Below, piece by piece: positions 15,092 to 22,255 of a stretch of 48,719 nucleotides of DNA. A program made the position numbers and the translations under genes. The first letter of the stretch is position 1; the number at the start of each line of letters is the position of its first letter. Under the pieces are notes generated by a model. It saw only the letters and a program-made list of their open reading frames with translations, did not search any database and was not told the origin of the DNA. The DNA is from an uncultured Eubacteriales bacterium (GTDB lineage Bacteria > Bacillota > Clostridia > Lachnospirales > Lachnospiraceae). The stretch lies in NCBI GenBank assembly GCA_900319795.1, contig ONPU01000015.1, positions 1 through 48,719 on the forward strand, read 5' to 3'.

Positions 15092-16228
15092 ATGACACGA
15101 GAAGAACTGATCCGGAAGAGAAAACAGAAGAAGGCAATCCGCTTAGGCCTGAAGGCGGCGGGAGTTGTTCTGGCCGTGATTGTTCTGATCCTGATGATCA
15201 GGGGAATCGGAAACTGGATCAAAAACCGGCCGAAGAAGCCGAAGCCGCAGACGGAAGAGACTGTTGAGACGACGGAAACTCCGGAAGTGAAGGAAGACGT
15301 GCAGGTTGAAGGCGATACGGCGCAGCTTGTGACACTGGGGTCCGCGATGACCGCGTCCGCGGCCGGATGGAATGTCAATGACAACGGCTGGTTCTATTCG
15401 CCGGATCTGACGCAGATGTATTCGGCGGGCTGGAAGACGCTGGACGGAGAGAAGTATTATTTTAAGGAAGACGGCTATATGGCGACCGGCTGGACCGACG
15501 TCGGGGAAGTCAAGGACAAGTACTTTGACATCAGCGGCCGCGTAGATGAGACGAAGCAGCAGAAGCTTGTAGCCCTCACATATGACGACGGGCCGGCCGA
15601 GAGTACTTCAAAGCTGTTGGATGTGCTTGAAAAATATGGCGCCAAGGCGACATTCTTCGTTGTCGGCGAACAGGCGGATTACTACAGGGAGACCCTGAAG
15701 CGTGAAGCGGATCTCGGCATGGAGATCGGTTCCCATACCTGGGATCACCCGTGGCTGAACCAGCTTTCCGAGGAAGAAATCCGCGAGGAGATGGACAAGA
15801 ACGACAAACTGGTCAGCGAGATTACCGGCCTTCCGGCGATGAAGCTGATGAGACCGACAGGCGGCGGCATCAGCGAGAATATGCTGAATACGATCGACAA
15901 GCCGATGATTCAGTGGGACGTGGATACGCTCGACTGGGATCACAAGGATCCGGATCAGACCTATCAAAGACTGATCGATCTCGTTCAGGACGGTTCGATT
16001 GTTCTGATGCATGACCTGTTCTCGCCTTCCGCGGACGCCGCGGACAGATATATCTCGGCCCTGATCGATATGGGTTACAAATGTGTCACCGTATCCGAAC
16101 TGGCAGAAGCCTACGGATATGATTTGGAGGCGGCCGGACAGTACTACGCCTTCTATCCGGGAGGAACGGAGCAGAACAAGACCAAGGCTGAAGGCCTGGA
16201 GAACCCCGTGGCAGCATGGGATGAGTAA
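15092..16228 (+). CDS. Membrane-anchored polysaccharide deacetylase with glucan/choline-binding-like repeats (378 aa)
   Basis: Lys/Arg-rich cytosolic tail, one membrane helix (about 20-37), a charged linker, then two Gly-Trp repeats (about 92-148, with GWFY, GWKTLDGEKYYF and ATGWTD) like choline- or glucan-binding repeats. The NodB catalytic domain follows (about 158-345): TYDDGP (163-168), the metal ligands His215 and His219 in SHTWDHP, MRPTGGG, DTLDWDH and VLMHDL. All five NodB motifs are intact. Likely deacetylates N-acetylglucosamine or N-acetylmuramic acid residues of cell-wall glycan outside the membrane, which commonly lowers lysozyme sensitivity. Ribosome site is weak (AAAAGG). It follows another cell-wall gene but has its own promoter and terminator. 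Confidence 0.92.
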   Translation: MTREELIRKRKQKKAIRLGLKAAGVVLAVIVLILMIRGIGNWIKNRPKKPKPQTEETVETTETPEVKEDVQVEGDTAQLVTLGSAMTASAAGWNVNDNGWFYSPDLTQMYSAGWKTLDGEKYYFKEDGYMATGWTDVGEVKDKYFDISGRVDETKQQKLVALTYDDGPAESTSKLLDVLEKYGAKATFFVVGEQADYYRETLKREADLGMEIGSHTWDHPWLNQLSEEEIREEMDKNDKLVSEITGLPAMKLMRPTGGGISENMLNTIDKPMIQWDVDTLDWDHKDPDQTYQRLIDLVQDGSIVLMHDLFSPSADAADRYISALIDMGYKCVTVSELAEAYGYDLEAAGQYYAFYPGGTEQNKTKAEGLENPVAAWDE

Positions 16229-16237
16229 ATGACAGCG

Positions 16238-16269
16238 AATAAAGCCCCTTGTAAGGGGCTTTATTTTTT
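16238..16269 (+). terminator. Intrinsic terminator of the deacetylase gene
   Basis: AATAAAGCCCCTT (16238-16250) pairs with AAGGGGCTTTATT (16253-16265), followed by T-run. Confidence 0.95.
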
Positions 16270-16340
16270 GCTATATTAGTTAGCCGGTAAGAAAAAGCAT
16301 ATGGAAAAACTTAAGGCAAAAGAAGAGGACAGGGCTTTAT

Positions 16341-18170
16341 ATGAGTACCATTAAGAGAGAAGATATCAGAAATATTGCGATTATCGCCCACGTCGACCAC
16401 GGCAAAACAACGCTCGTGGACGGCATGCTGCGCCAGAGCGGCGCGTTCCGCGAAAACCAGGAAGTGCGCGAGCGCGTTATGGATTCGAACGACCTCGAAA
16501 GGGAGCGCGGCATCACGATTTTGTCGAAAAATACGGCGATTGAGTACAAGGGCGTCAAGATCAATATCGTGGATACACCCGGACACGCGGATTTCGGCGG
16601 CGAGGTAGAGCGTGTTTTGAAAATGGTGAACGGCGTCATTCTCCTCGTAGACGCATTTGAGGGAACAATGCCGCAGACACGCTTCGTGCTGAAGAAGGCC
16701 CTGGCGCTGGAACTGCCGGTGATCGTTGTCATCAATAAGATCGACCGCGCGGAAGCAAGGCCGGAGGAGGTCGTTGACGAAACACTGGAACTTCTTATGG
16801 ATCTGGACGCTTCCGACGAGCAGCTGGACTGCCCCTTCCTCTATGCATCCGCCAGAGAGGGGATCTGTGTGGCTGAGATCGGCGACGAAGGCAAGGATCT
16901 GAAGCCTCTCTTCGATACCATTTTGGAATATATTCCGGCGCCGGAAGGTGATCCGGATAAGGGGACGCAGGTCCTCATTTCCACAATTGATTACAACGAA
17001 TATGTGGGAAGAATCGGCATTGGCAAGGTGGACAACGGCTCCATCCGCGTCGGCCAGGAGATCGTCAGGATCAACTATCACAATCCGGAGATCCATGAAA
17101 AGACGAAGATCACGAAGCTCTATGAGTTCGACGGCCTGAAGAAAGTGGACGTTCAGGAAGCGGGCGTGGGCTCGATCGTGGCGATTTCGGGAATCGGCGA
17201 CCTTCAGATCGGCGACACGATCTGCTCTCCCGACGCAGAAGAGGCGATCCCGTTCCAGAAGATCACGGAGCCGACGATCGCGATGAATTTTGTCGTCAAC
17301 GACAGCCCTCTGGCGGGCAGGGAAGGAAAATACTGCACCTCCAGGCAGATCCGCGAGCGCCTTTTCCGCGAGCTGAATACGGACGTTTCCCTCAGGGTTT
17401 CCGATACGGACAGCACCGATACATTCCGCGTGGCGGGCCGCGGGGAACTGCATTTGTCGGTTCTCATCGAGCGCATGAGACGCGAGGGGTATGAGTTCGC
17501 GGTGTCGAAGGCGGAAGTCATTTTAAAAGAAGATGAGAAAGGGCACACGCTGGAACCTTTCGAAAGAGCCTACGTGGATGTGCCGCAGGACTTCTCGGGA
17601 ACCGTGATTTCGATGCTTTCCGAAAGGAAGGGAGAGCTGCAGGGCATGAGCACGCTGAAGGACGGCTCCGCAAGGCTGGAATTCCTGATTCCGGCCAGGG
17701 GACTGATCGGTTTCCACGGCCCGTTCCTTACGGCTACGAAGGGCACCGGCGTGATCAACACCGTTTTCGAGGAATACGCGCCCTATAAGGGAGATCTTTC
17801 CTATAGAAAGAACGGTTCGCTCATCGCGTTCGAGGATGGCGAGGCCGTCACATACGGTCTCTTCGCGGCGCAGGAGCGCGGTGCGCTCTTCATTACGCCG
17901 GGCACGAAGGTCTATGCCGGAATGGTCGTCGGCGAGGGCGCGAAGCCGGAAGACATCGAAATCAATGTCTGCAAGACCAAGCACCTGACCAACACGCGTT
18001 CTTCGAGCGCCGACGAGGCGCTGACGCTGACGCCGCCGAGGATCCTCAGCCTCGAGCAGGCGATGGACTTCATCGACAACGACGAGCTGCTGGAGGTGAC
18101 GCCGGAGTCGCTGCGGATCCGGAAAAAGATTCTGGATTCGAGGCTCCGCAAACGCGCCAACATGAAATAA
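16341..18170 (+). CDS. typA: Ribosome-associated GTPase TypA/BipA (609 aa)
   Basis: Translational GTPase of the elongation-factor-G group that binds ribosomes and helps growth and 50S assembly under stress or cold. G-domain motifs: AHVDHGKTT (16-24), DTPGHADF (about 79-86), NKID (about 131-134). The TypA-specific C-terminal domain is present with the QERGALFI...GTKVYAGM and TNTRSSSADE blocks. Length is typical (about 605-615). Ribosome site AGAGGA precedes ATG 16341 at about 11 bases. Single gene between the deacetylase terminator and the dapA promoter region. Confidence 0.97.
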   Translation: MSTIKREDIRNIAIIAHVDHGKTTLVDGMLRQSGAFRENQEVRERVMDSNDLERERGITILSKNTAIEYKGVKINIVDTPGHADFGGEVERVLKMVNGVILLVDAFEGTMPQTRFVLKKALALELPVIVVINKIDRAEARPEEVVDETLELLMDLDASDEQLDCPFLYASAREGICVAEIGDEGKDLKPLFDTILEYIPAPEGDPDKGTQVLISTIDYNEYVGRIGIGKVDNGSIRVGQEIVRINYHNPEIHEKTKITKLYEFDGLKKVDVQEAGVGSIVAISGIGDLQIGDTICSPDAEEAIPFQKITEPTIAMNFVVNDSPLAGREGKYCTSRQIRERLFRELNTDVSLRVSDTDSTDTFRVAGRGELHLSVLIERMRREGYEFAVSKAEVILKEDEKGHTLEPFERAYVDVPQDFSGTVISMLSERKGELQGMSTLKDGSARLEFLIPARGLIGFHGPFLTATKGTGVINTVFEEYAPYKGDLSYRKNGSLIAFEDGEAVTYGLFAAQERGALFITPGTKVYAGMVVGEGAKPEDIEINVCKTKHLTNTRSSSADEALTLTPPRILSLEQAMDFIDNDELLEVTPESLRIRKKILDSRLRKRANMK

Positions 18171-18197
18171 GACAGCAGGGACTGTCCCCCTTGTCTT
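18169..18197. repeat. Repeat family B element (half unit) at the typA-dapA junction
   Basis: AAGACA...TGTCTT ends with an AGGGACTGTCCC core, an imperfect palindrome that matches the larger palindrome at 35669-35726. It begins at the typA stop codon, and its TTGTCT end doubles as the -35 of the dapA promoter. Confidence 0.75.
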
Positions 18198-18220
18198 GTT
18201 TCTGTAGTTTGTGGTATGAT
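18191..18220 (+). promoter_or_regulatory. Promoter of dapA-dapB
   Basis: TTGTCT, 18-bp spacer, TATGAT. The -35 is supplied by the family B repeat. Leader about 55 nt, too short for a lysine riboswitch. Confidence 0.65.
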
Positions 18221-18280
18221 CTTTGGAAATGAAAAATCACCCGGAACCGATGATTTCATAAGTGACAGGGAGGCTTATAA

Positions 18281-19165
18281 ATGTCCATTTTTAAGGGTGC
18301 CGGTGTTGCGATTGTGACGCCGATGAATGAAGACGGATCAATAAATTACGATGTGTACAGGGCTCTGATTGACGATCAGATCAGGAAGGGTACGGACGCG
18401 ATCGTAGCGGTCGGAACCAGCGGCGAAGCGCCGACGCTCGATGACGAAGAGCACATTGAGGCGATCCGCGTGGCAGTCGAAGCGGCAGCGGGCCGCGTCC
18501 CGGTTGTCGCGGGAACCGGTTCGAACAACACGGCTCATGCGGTCATGATGTCCAAAGAGGCGGAAAAAGTCGGAGCGGACGCTCTTCTTCTGGTTGCTCC
18601 GTATTATAACAAGGCGACGCAGAAGGGCCTCATCGCCCACTTCACCGCGATTGCCGAATCGACGGGTCTTCCCGCGATCCTTTACAATGTACCGTCCAGA
18701 ACGGGCAGTAACATTCTCCCGGAAACAGCTGCTTTCCTCGGTAAGAATGTGAAAAATGTCGCGGCCGTGAAAGAAGCATCCGGCAACATCAGCCAGGTCG
18801 CGAAGCTGATCGAACTTGCAGAGGGTACTCTGGATGTCTATTCGGGAAATGACGACCAGATCGTCCCAGTCTGTTCTCTCGGCGGTGTGGGTGTCATCTC
18901 AGTGCTTTCAAATGTGGCACCGAAGGAAACCCATGATATGGTTCAGTTCTGCCTCGATGGGAAATATCCCGAGGCGGCGGCCCTGCAGATCCGCTCCCTG
19001 GAGCTCTGCCGTCAGCTGTTCTGCGAGGTCAATCCGATCCCCGTCAAAGCGGCTCTGAACATGCAGGGCTGGAACGTGGGAATCCCGCGTCTTCCTCTGA
19101 CGGAACTGGAAGAAGAACATAAGATCTCGCTGAAAGCGGCGATGCAGGCTTTTGGCGTACTTTGA
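18281..19165 (+). CDS. dapA: 4-hydroxy-tetrahydrodipicolinate synthase (294 aa)
   Basis: Class I aldolase-fold enzyme condensing pyruvate with aspartate semialdehyde, the first committed step to diaminopimelate and lysine. The Schiff-base lysine is Lys164 in AAVKEASGN, with the YNVPSRTG block around Tyr135 and the GTSGEAPTL pyruvate-binding motif (45-53). Length is typical. Ribosome site AGGGAGG. dapB follows after 73 bp containing a perfect hairpin, so read-through may be regulated. Confidence 0.97.
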   Translation: MSIFKGAGVAIVTPMNEDGSINYDVYRALIDDQIRKGTDAIVAVGTSGEAPTLDDEEHIEAIRVAVEAAAGRVPVVAGTGSNNTAHAVMMSKEAEKVGADALLLVAPYYNKATQKGLIAHFTAIAESTGLPAILYNVPSRTGSNILPETAAFLGKNVKNVAAVKEASGNISQVAKLIELAEGTLDVYSGNDDQIVPVCSLGGVGVISVLSNVAPKETHDMVQFCLDGKYPEAAALQIRSLELCRQLFCEVNPIPVKAALNMQGWNVGIPRLPLTELEEEHKISLKAAMQAFGVL

Positions 19166-19176
19166 ATGAAACGGAC

Positions 19177-19212
19177 ACCTAAGAAGCGCTGATGATTCAG
19201 CGCTTCTTAGGT
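19177..19212 (+). terminator. Perfect 16-bp hairpin between dapA and dapB
   Basis: ACCTAAGAAGCGCTGA (19177-19192), TGAT loop, TCAGCGCTTCTTAGGT (19197-19212), then ATTTTG. The T-run is poor, so it may be a partial terminator or an mRNA processing or stability element within the operon. Confidence 0.6.
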
Positions 19213-19238
19213 ATTTTGCATAAAAGGAGGACTTTGGA

Positions 19239-19997
19239 ATGATCAGTGTCATTTTGCACGGCGCCTGCGGCCACATGGGCCGCGTGGTGGCTGAAATCGC
19301 GGCCGCGGACCCGGATGTGACAATCGTGGCGGGTGTTGATGCCGCAGGTGGCGCATATGCGGATTTCCCGCTGTATAAAAGTATCGGAGAGTGCACGGAA
19401 GCGGCGGATGTGATCGTCGACTTCTCGATCGCCCCGGCGATGGACGAGCTTTTCGCGTACGCGGTGGAGCGCAGGATCCCGATGGTGGTCTGCACGACAG
19501 GACTTTCGGAAGGCCAGCTTAAGGCCCTTCAAGAGGCGTCTGAAGAAATTGCGGTACTCCGTTCCGGAAATATGTCCCTTGGCATCAATCTCATGATGAA
19601 GCTTCTGAAAGAAGCGGCAAAAACCCTTTTGCCGAACGGCTTCGACCCGGAAATCATGGAAATGCATCACAGAAGAAAGCTCGACGCCCCCAGCGGTACT
19701 GCGGAAATGCTGGCCGACAGCATCAACGAAGCGGCCGGCGGCCAGTACACCTATACCTATGACCGCACGGAGAGAAGACAGCCCAGAGATCCGAAGGAGA
19801 TCGGCATCTCCGCGCTTCGGGGCGGCACGGTCGTCGGAATCCACGATGCCGTATTCGCGGGAGAAGACGAAGTGATTGAGATCAAACATACGGCTTATTC
19901 GCGCGCCATTTTCGCGAAGGGCGCGATCGCCGCGGCAAAGTTCCTCGCGGGACACGCGCCCGGCCTTTATGACATGTCCGATGTGATCGGAGGCTGA
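19239..19997 (+). CDS. dapB: 4-hydroxy-tetrahydrodipicolinate reductase (252 aa)
   Basis: Second enzyme of the diaminopimelate branch, reducing the DapA product with NAD(P)H. N-terminal nucleotide-binding GACGHMGR (8-15) and the catalytic/substrate block EMHHRRKLDAPSGTA (141-155) with the paired His residues. Length typical. Ribosome site AAAAGGAGG precedes ATG 19239. The diaminopimelate made here feeds the peptidoglycan handled by the hydrolase, deacetylase and PBP encoded nearby. Confidence 0.97.
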   Translation: MISVILHGACGHMGRVVAEIAAADPDVTIVAGVDAAGGAYADFPLYKSIGECTEAADVIVDFSIAPAMDELFAYAVERRIPMVVCTTGLSEGQLKALQEASEEIAVLRSGNMSLGINLMMKLLKEAAKTLLPNGFDPEIMEMHHRRKLDAPSGTAEMLADSINEAAGGQYTYTYDRTERRQPRDPKEIGISALRGGTVVGIHDAVFAGEDEVIEIKHTAYSRAIFAKGAIAAAKFLAGHAPGLYDMSDVIGG

Positions 19998-20056
19998 GAA
20001 ACTGTTTTTTTTGAACAGTGAATTATAGCAAGACACGGTAAAGGAGGTAACGGCAG

Positions 20057-20650
20057 ATGGGTTTATTTTCAGATCTTTTCAGATTCAGAGAAGCGGGACA
20101 GGCTCCCAACGAAAGTAACGTGCAGGAGTTCGGAACACCTCAGCGGTCCCTGTTTACGTCGAGCAAAGTGCTGACGCTCAATCATGATATCGATATCACC
20201 GACGAAAACGGAAAGGTGATGTACCGGGCCAAGACGAAGTTCCCGTCGCTCCATGACAAAACGGACATTTTCGATGACCGGGGAAAGCAGGTGTCCCATT
20301 TTGAAAGCAAGATTATGACACTGCATGCAAGGCATTTCGTCACGATGGCGGACGGGACTTCCTTTGAGATTTCCAATGAACTGCTCCACCTGGTCAAGGA
20401 TATCATCAATATCGAAGGCCTGGGATGGCAGATCCGGGGCAACATCATCGGACTCAATTTCCAGCTCTATGACGCATCTGAAAATGTGATCGCCGTCATC
20501 AGCCAGAAGGCCCTGTCTCTCCATGACAAATATGCCATCGACATCTACAGGGTGGAATACGAGCCGATCGTGGTGACGATTCTGGTGGTTCTGCAGCACA
20601 TGATCCGGGATCGGGAGAACGCGGCGTCAGTTTCCTCTGACAGCGACTGA
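20057..20650 (+). CDS. LURP-one-related / YxjI-family protein (197 aa)
   Basis: A single beta-barrel-like domain of the LURP-one-related (Tubby-like fold) family, recognised by the pattern of repeated strands: LTLNHDIDITDENGKVMY (about 39-56), the IFDDRGKQVSHFESK block and the C-terminal ALSLHDKYAIDI segment. Members are cytosolic and mostly of unknown function. No catalytic motif is visible. Ribosome site AAGGAGG. It lies 59 bp after dapB on the same strand and may be cotranscribed; hpf downstream has its own promoter. Family assignment is by eye. Confidence 0.75.
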   Translation: MGLFSDLFRFREAGQAPNESNVQEFGTPQRSLFTSSKVLTLNHDIDITDENGKVMYRAKTKFPSLHDKTDIFDDRGKQVSHFESKIMTLHARHFVTMADGTSFEISNELLHLVKDIINIEGLGWQIRGNIIGLNFQLYDASENVIAVISQKALSLHDKYAIDIYRVEYEPIVVTILVVLQHMIRDRENAASVSSDSD

Positions 20651-20680
20651 TAAGAAATGCTCGCATGGCACCACTTTTCG

Positions 20681-20689
20681 TGATATAAT
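20681..20689 (+). promoter_or_regulatory. Extended -10 promoter of hpf
   Basis: TGATATAAT: a TG-n extended -10 with perfect TATAAT and no good -35 (TCGCAT at 17 bp), 70 bp before the start codon. Confidence 0.65.
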
Positions 20690-20759
20690 GGATTTATCTT
20701 AAAATTCGACTCGAAATGAGAGAATTTTTCGAAAAATATACCGGAAAGAGGTGACCCGT

Positions 20760-21287
20760 ATGAAATTTGTGATCAGTGGAAAGAACATTGAAATCACCGA
20801 CAATCTGAGGGATACGATCGAAGAAAAGCTGGGCAAGCTGGATCGTTATTTTGCTTCCGATACAACGGTCAATGTGACACTCTCCGTGGAAAAGGAGCGT
20901 CAGAAGATCGAGGTGACGATCCCCGTCAAGGGAAGCATCATCCGTTCCGAACAGGTCAGCAACGATATGTACGTTTCGATTGACCTCGTAGAGGAAGTGA
21001 TTGAACGCCAGCTGAAACGCTATAAGAGCAAGATCATCGACAGGCATCAGTCCGGCGGCGGCTTCCAGCAGGCCTATATCGATCAGGACTTCGACCAGGA
21101 AGAGGACGTCCGGATCATCCGCTCCAAGAAGTTCGACATCATGCCGCTCTATCCGGAGGACGCGTGTGTACAGATGGAACTTCTGGGTCATAACTTCTAT
21201 GTGTTCGTCAACGCCGAATCCGGCCAGACCAACGTGGTCTACAAGAGAAAGGACGGGGCATACGGTCTCATCGAACCGGAGGAATAA
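20760..21287 (+). CDS. hpf: Ribosome hibernation promoting factor, long form (175 aa)
   Basis: N-terminal sigma-54-modulation/HPF domain (about 1-100, beginning MKFVISGKNIEITDN) that binds the 30S decoding region, and a C-terminal dimerisation domain (about 118-172, with the FDIMPLYPEDACVQM and FYVFVNAESG segments) that joins ribosomes into 100S dimers. Both domains present makes this the long form typical of Firmicutes. ATG 20760 is preferred to the GTG at 20751, which overlaps the AAGAGGTG ribosome site. Own promoter with an extended -10; stationary-phase control is expected for the family but not visible here. Confidence 0.95.
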   Translation: MKFVISGKNIEITDNLRDTIEEKLGKLDRYFASDTTVNVTLSVEKERQKIEVTIPVKGSIIRSEQVSNDMYVSIDLVEEVIERQLKRYKSKIIDRHQSGGGFQQAYIDQDFDQEEDVRIIRSKKFDIMPLYPEDACVQMELLGHNFYVFVNAESGQTNVVYKRKDGAYGLIEPEE

Positions 21288-21291
21288 AGGA

Positions 21292-21314
21292 AAACGGCCT
21301 TTTCAGGCCGGTTT
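21292..21314 (+). terminator. Weak hairpin after hpf
   Basis: AAACGGCCT pairs with AGGCCGGTTT with one bulged G, followed by only TTT then ACATAA. A weak or partial terminator before the hisA-like gene. Confidence 0.4.
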
Positions 21315-21334
21315 ACATAAACAAGTGAGTTCTC

Positions 21335-22156
21335 ATGAAATTCAGACCCTGTATTGACATTCATAACGGAAAAGTAAAACAGATCGTCGGCAGTTCCCTC
21401 GCGGATGCCGGCGATTTTGCGCGTGAAAATTTTGTCTCTCAAAAGTCCGCCGCCGAATACGCGGCCCTCTTCGCCGCGGACGGACTCAAAGGCGGGCATA
21501 TGATTCTCCTCAACAGCCGTAATTCGGAGTACTATGAGGCCGACTGCGCCCAGGCGGAGGCAGCCTTTTCCGCCTATCCGGGCGGGCTCCAGATCGGGGG
21601 CGGCATTACTTCGGACAACGCGGAATCCTGGATCCGGAAGGGAGCGTCCCATGTGATCGTGACATCCTATGTGTTCCGGGACGGCATGATCGACATGGAA
21701 CGGCTGAAAGCGCTGACAGCGGCGGTCGGGCCAAAGCATCTGGTGCTCGACCTGTCGGCAAAGCCGCTTCCGGAGGATATGGCGGGGCATGCTGAGAAGC
21801 CATTTTCAGAAGAAAGACCGCCGTATTACGTCATGACGGACCGATGGCAGAGATATACGGACACCGTGCTTGACACGGACCTTTTGACGAAGCTGTCCGC
21901 GTACTGCGGCGAGTTCCTGATCCATGGGATTGCGACGGAGGGCCTCGGGCACGGCTTCGACGAAAGGCTGGTCCGTCTTCTTGCGGAAGCCGCGCCTTCG
22001 CTGGATGTGCCGATCACTTATGCCGGCGGGATCCGCTCGATGGCGGATGTGGAAGCTTTCAGGACCTTGAGCGGCGGCCTTCTGGACTACACGGTCGGCT
22101 CCGCGCTCGACCTGTACGGCGGAACGCTGGAATACAAGCTCCTGAAACGCTCATGA
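21335..22156 (+). CDS. HisA-like ProFAR isomerase, eukaryotic (HIS6) type (273 aa)
   Basis: TIM-barrel isomerase of histidine biosynthesis. The sequence follows the plant/yeast HIS6 type rather than classical bacterial HisA: CIDIHNGKVKQIVG near the N-terminus (with Asp8), ENFVSQKSA, GGHMILL, LQIGGGIT (85-92), LVLDLS with Asp139, EFLIHG and ITYAGGIRS. The second catalytic Asp position (139) is kept. No other his genes lie nearby, so it is an orphan here. Ribosome site is poor (AAGTGAG) and there is no obvious promoter between the hpf hairpin and its start, so it may depend on hpf read-through. It should convert ProFAR to PRFAR; a different sugar-phosphate isomerase role is possible. Confidence 0.85.
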   Translation: MKFRPCIDIHNGKVKQIVGSSLADAGDFARENFVSQKSAAEYAALFAADGLKGGHMILLNSRNSEYYEADCAQAEAAFSAYPGGLQIGGGITSDNAESWIRKGASHVIVTSYVFRDGMIDMERLKALTAAVGPKHLVLDLSAKPLPEDMAGHAEKPFSEERPPYYVMTDRWQRYTDTVLDTDLLTKLSAYCGEFLIHGIATEGLGHGFDERLVRLLAEAAPSLDVPITYAGGIRSMADVEAFRTLSGGLLDYTVGSALDLYGGTLEYKLLKRS

Positions 22157-22165
22157 TCTGCGCAC

Positions 22166-22194
22166 TTGTGTTACGGAGCCCTTGGTGTTATGAT
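22166..22194 (+). promoter_or_regulatory. Promoter of secA
   Basis: TTGTGT, 17-bp spacer, TATGAT; leader about 55 nt. Confidence 0.65.
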
Positions 22195-22255
22195 CTTAGA
22201 TGGCTTTTTCTCCGGAAAATGCCATATTCCAACATCAGATACGGAGAATGAGAAG

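Noticed and set aside
18198-18280. Lysine riboswitch in front of dapA
   Set aside because: The leader from the predicted start is only about 55 nt, far shorter than the L-box.
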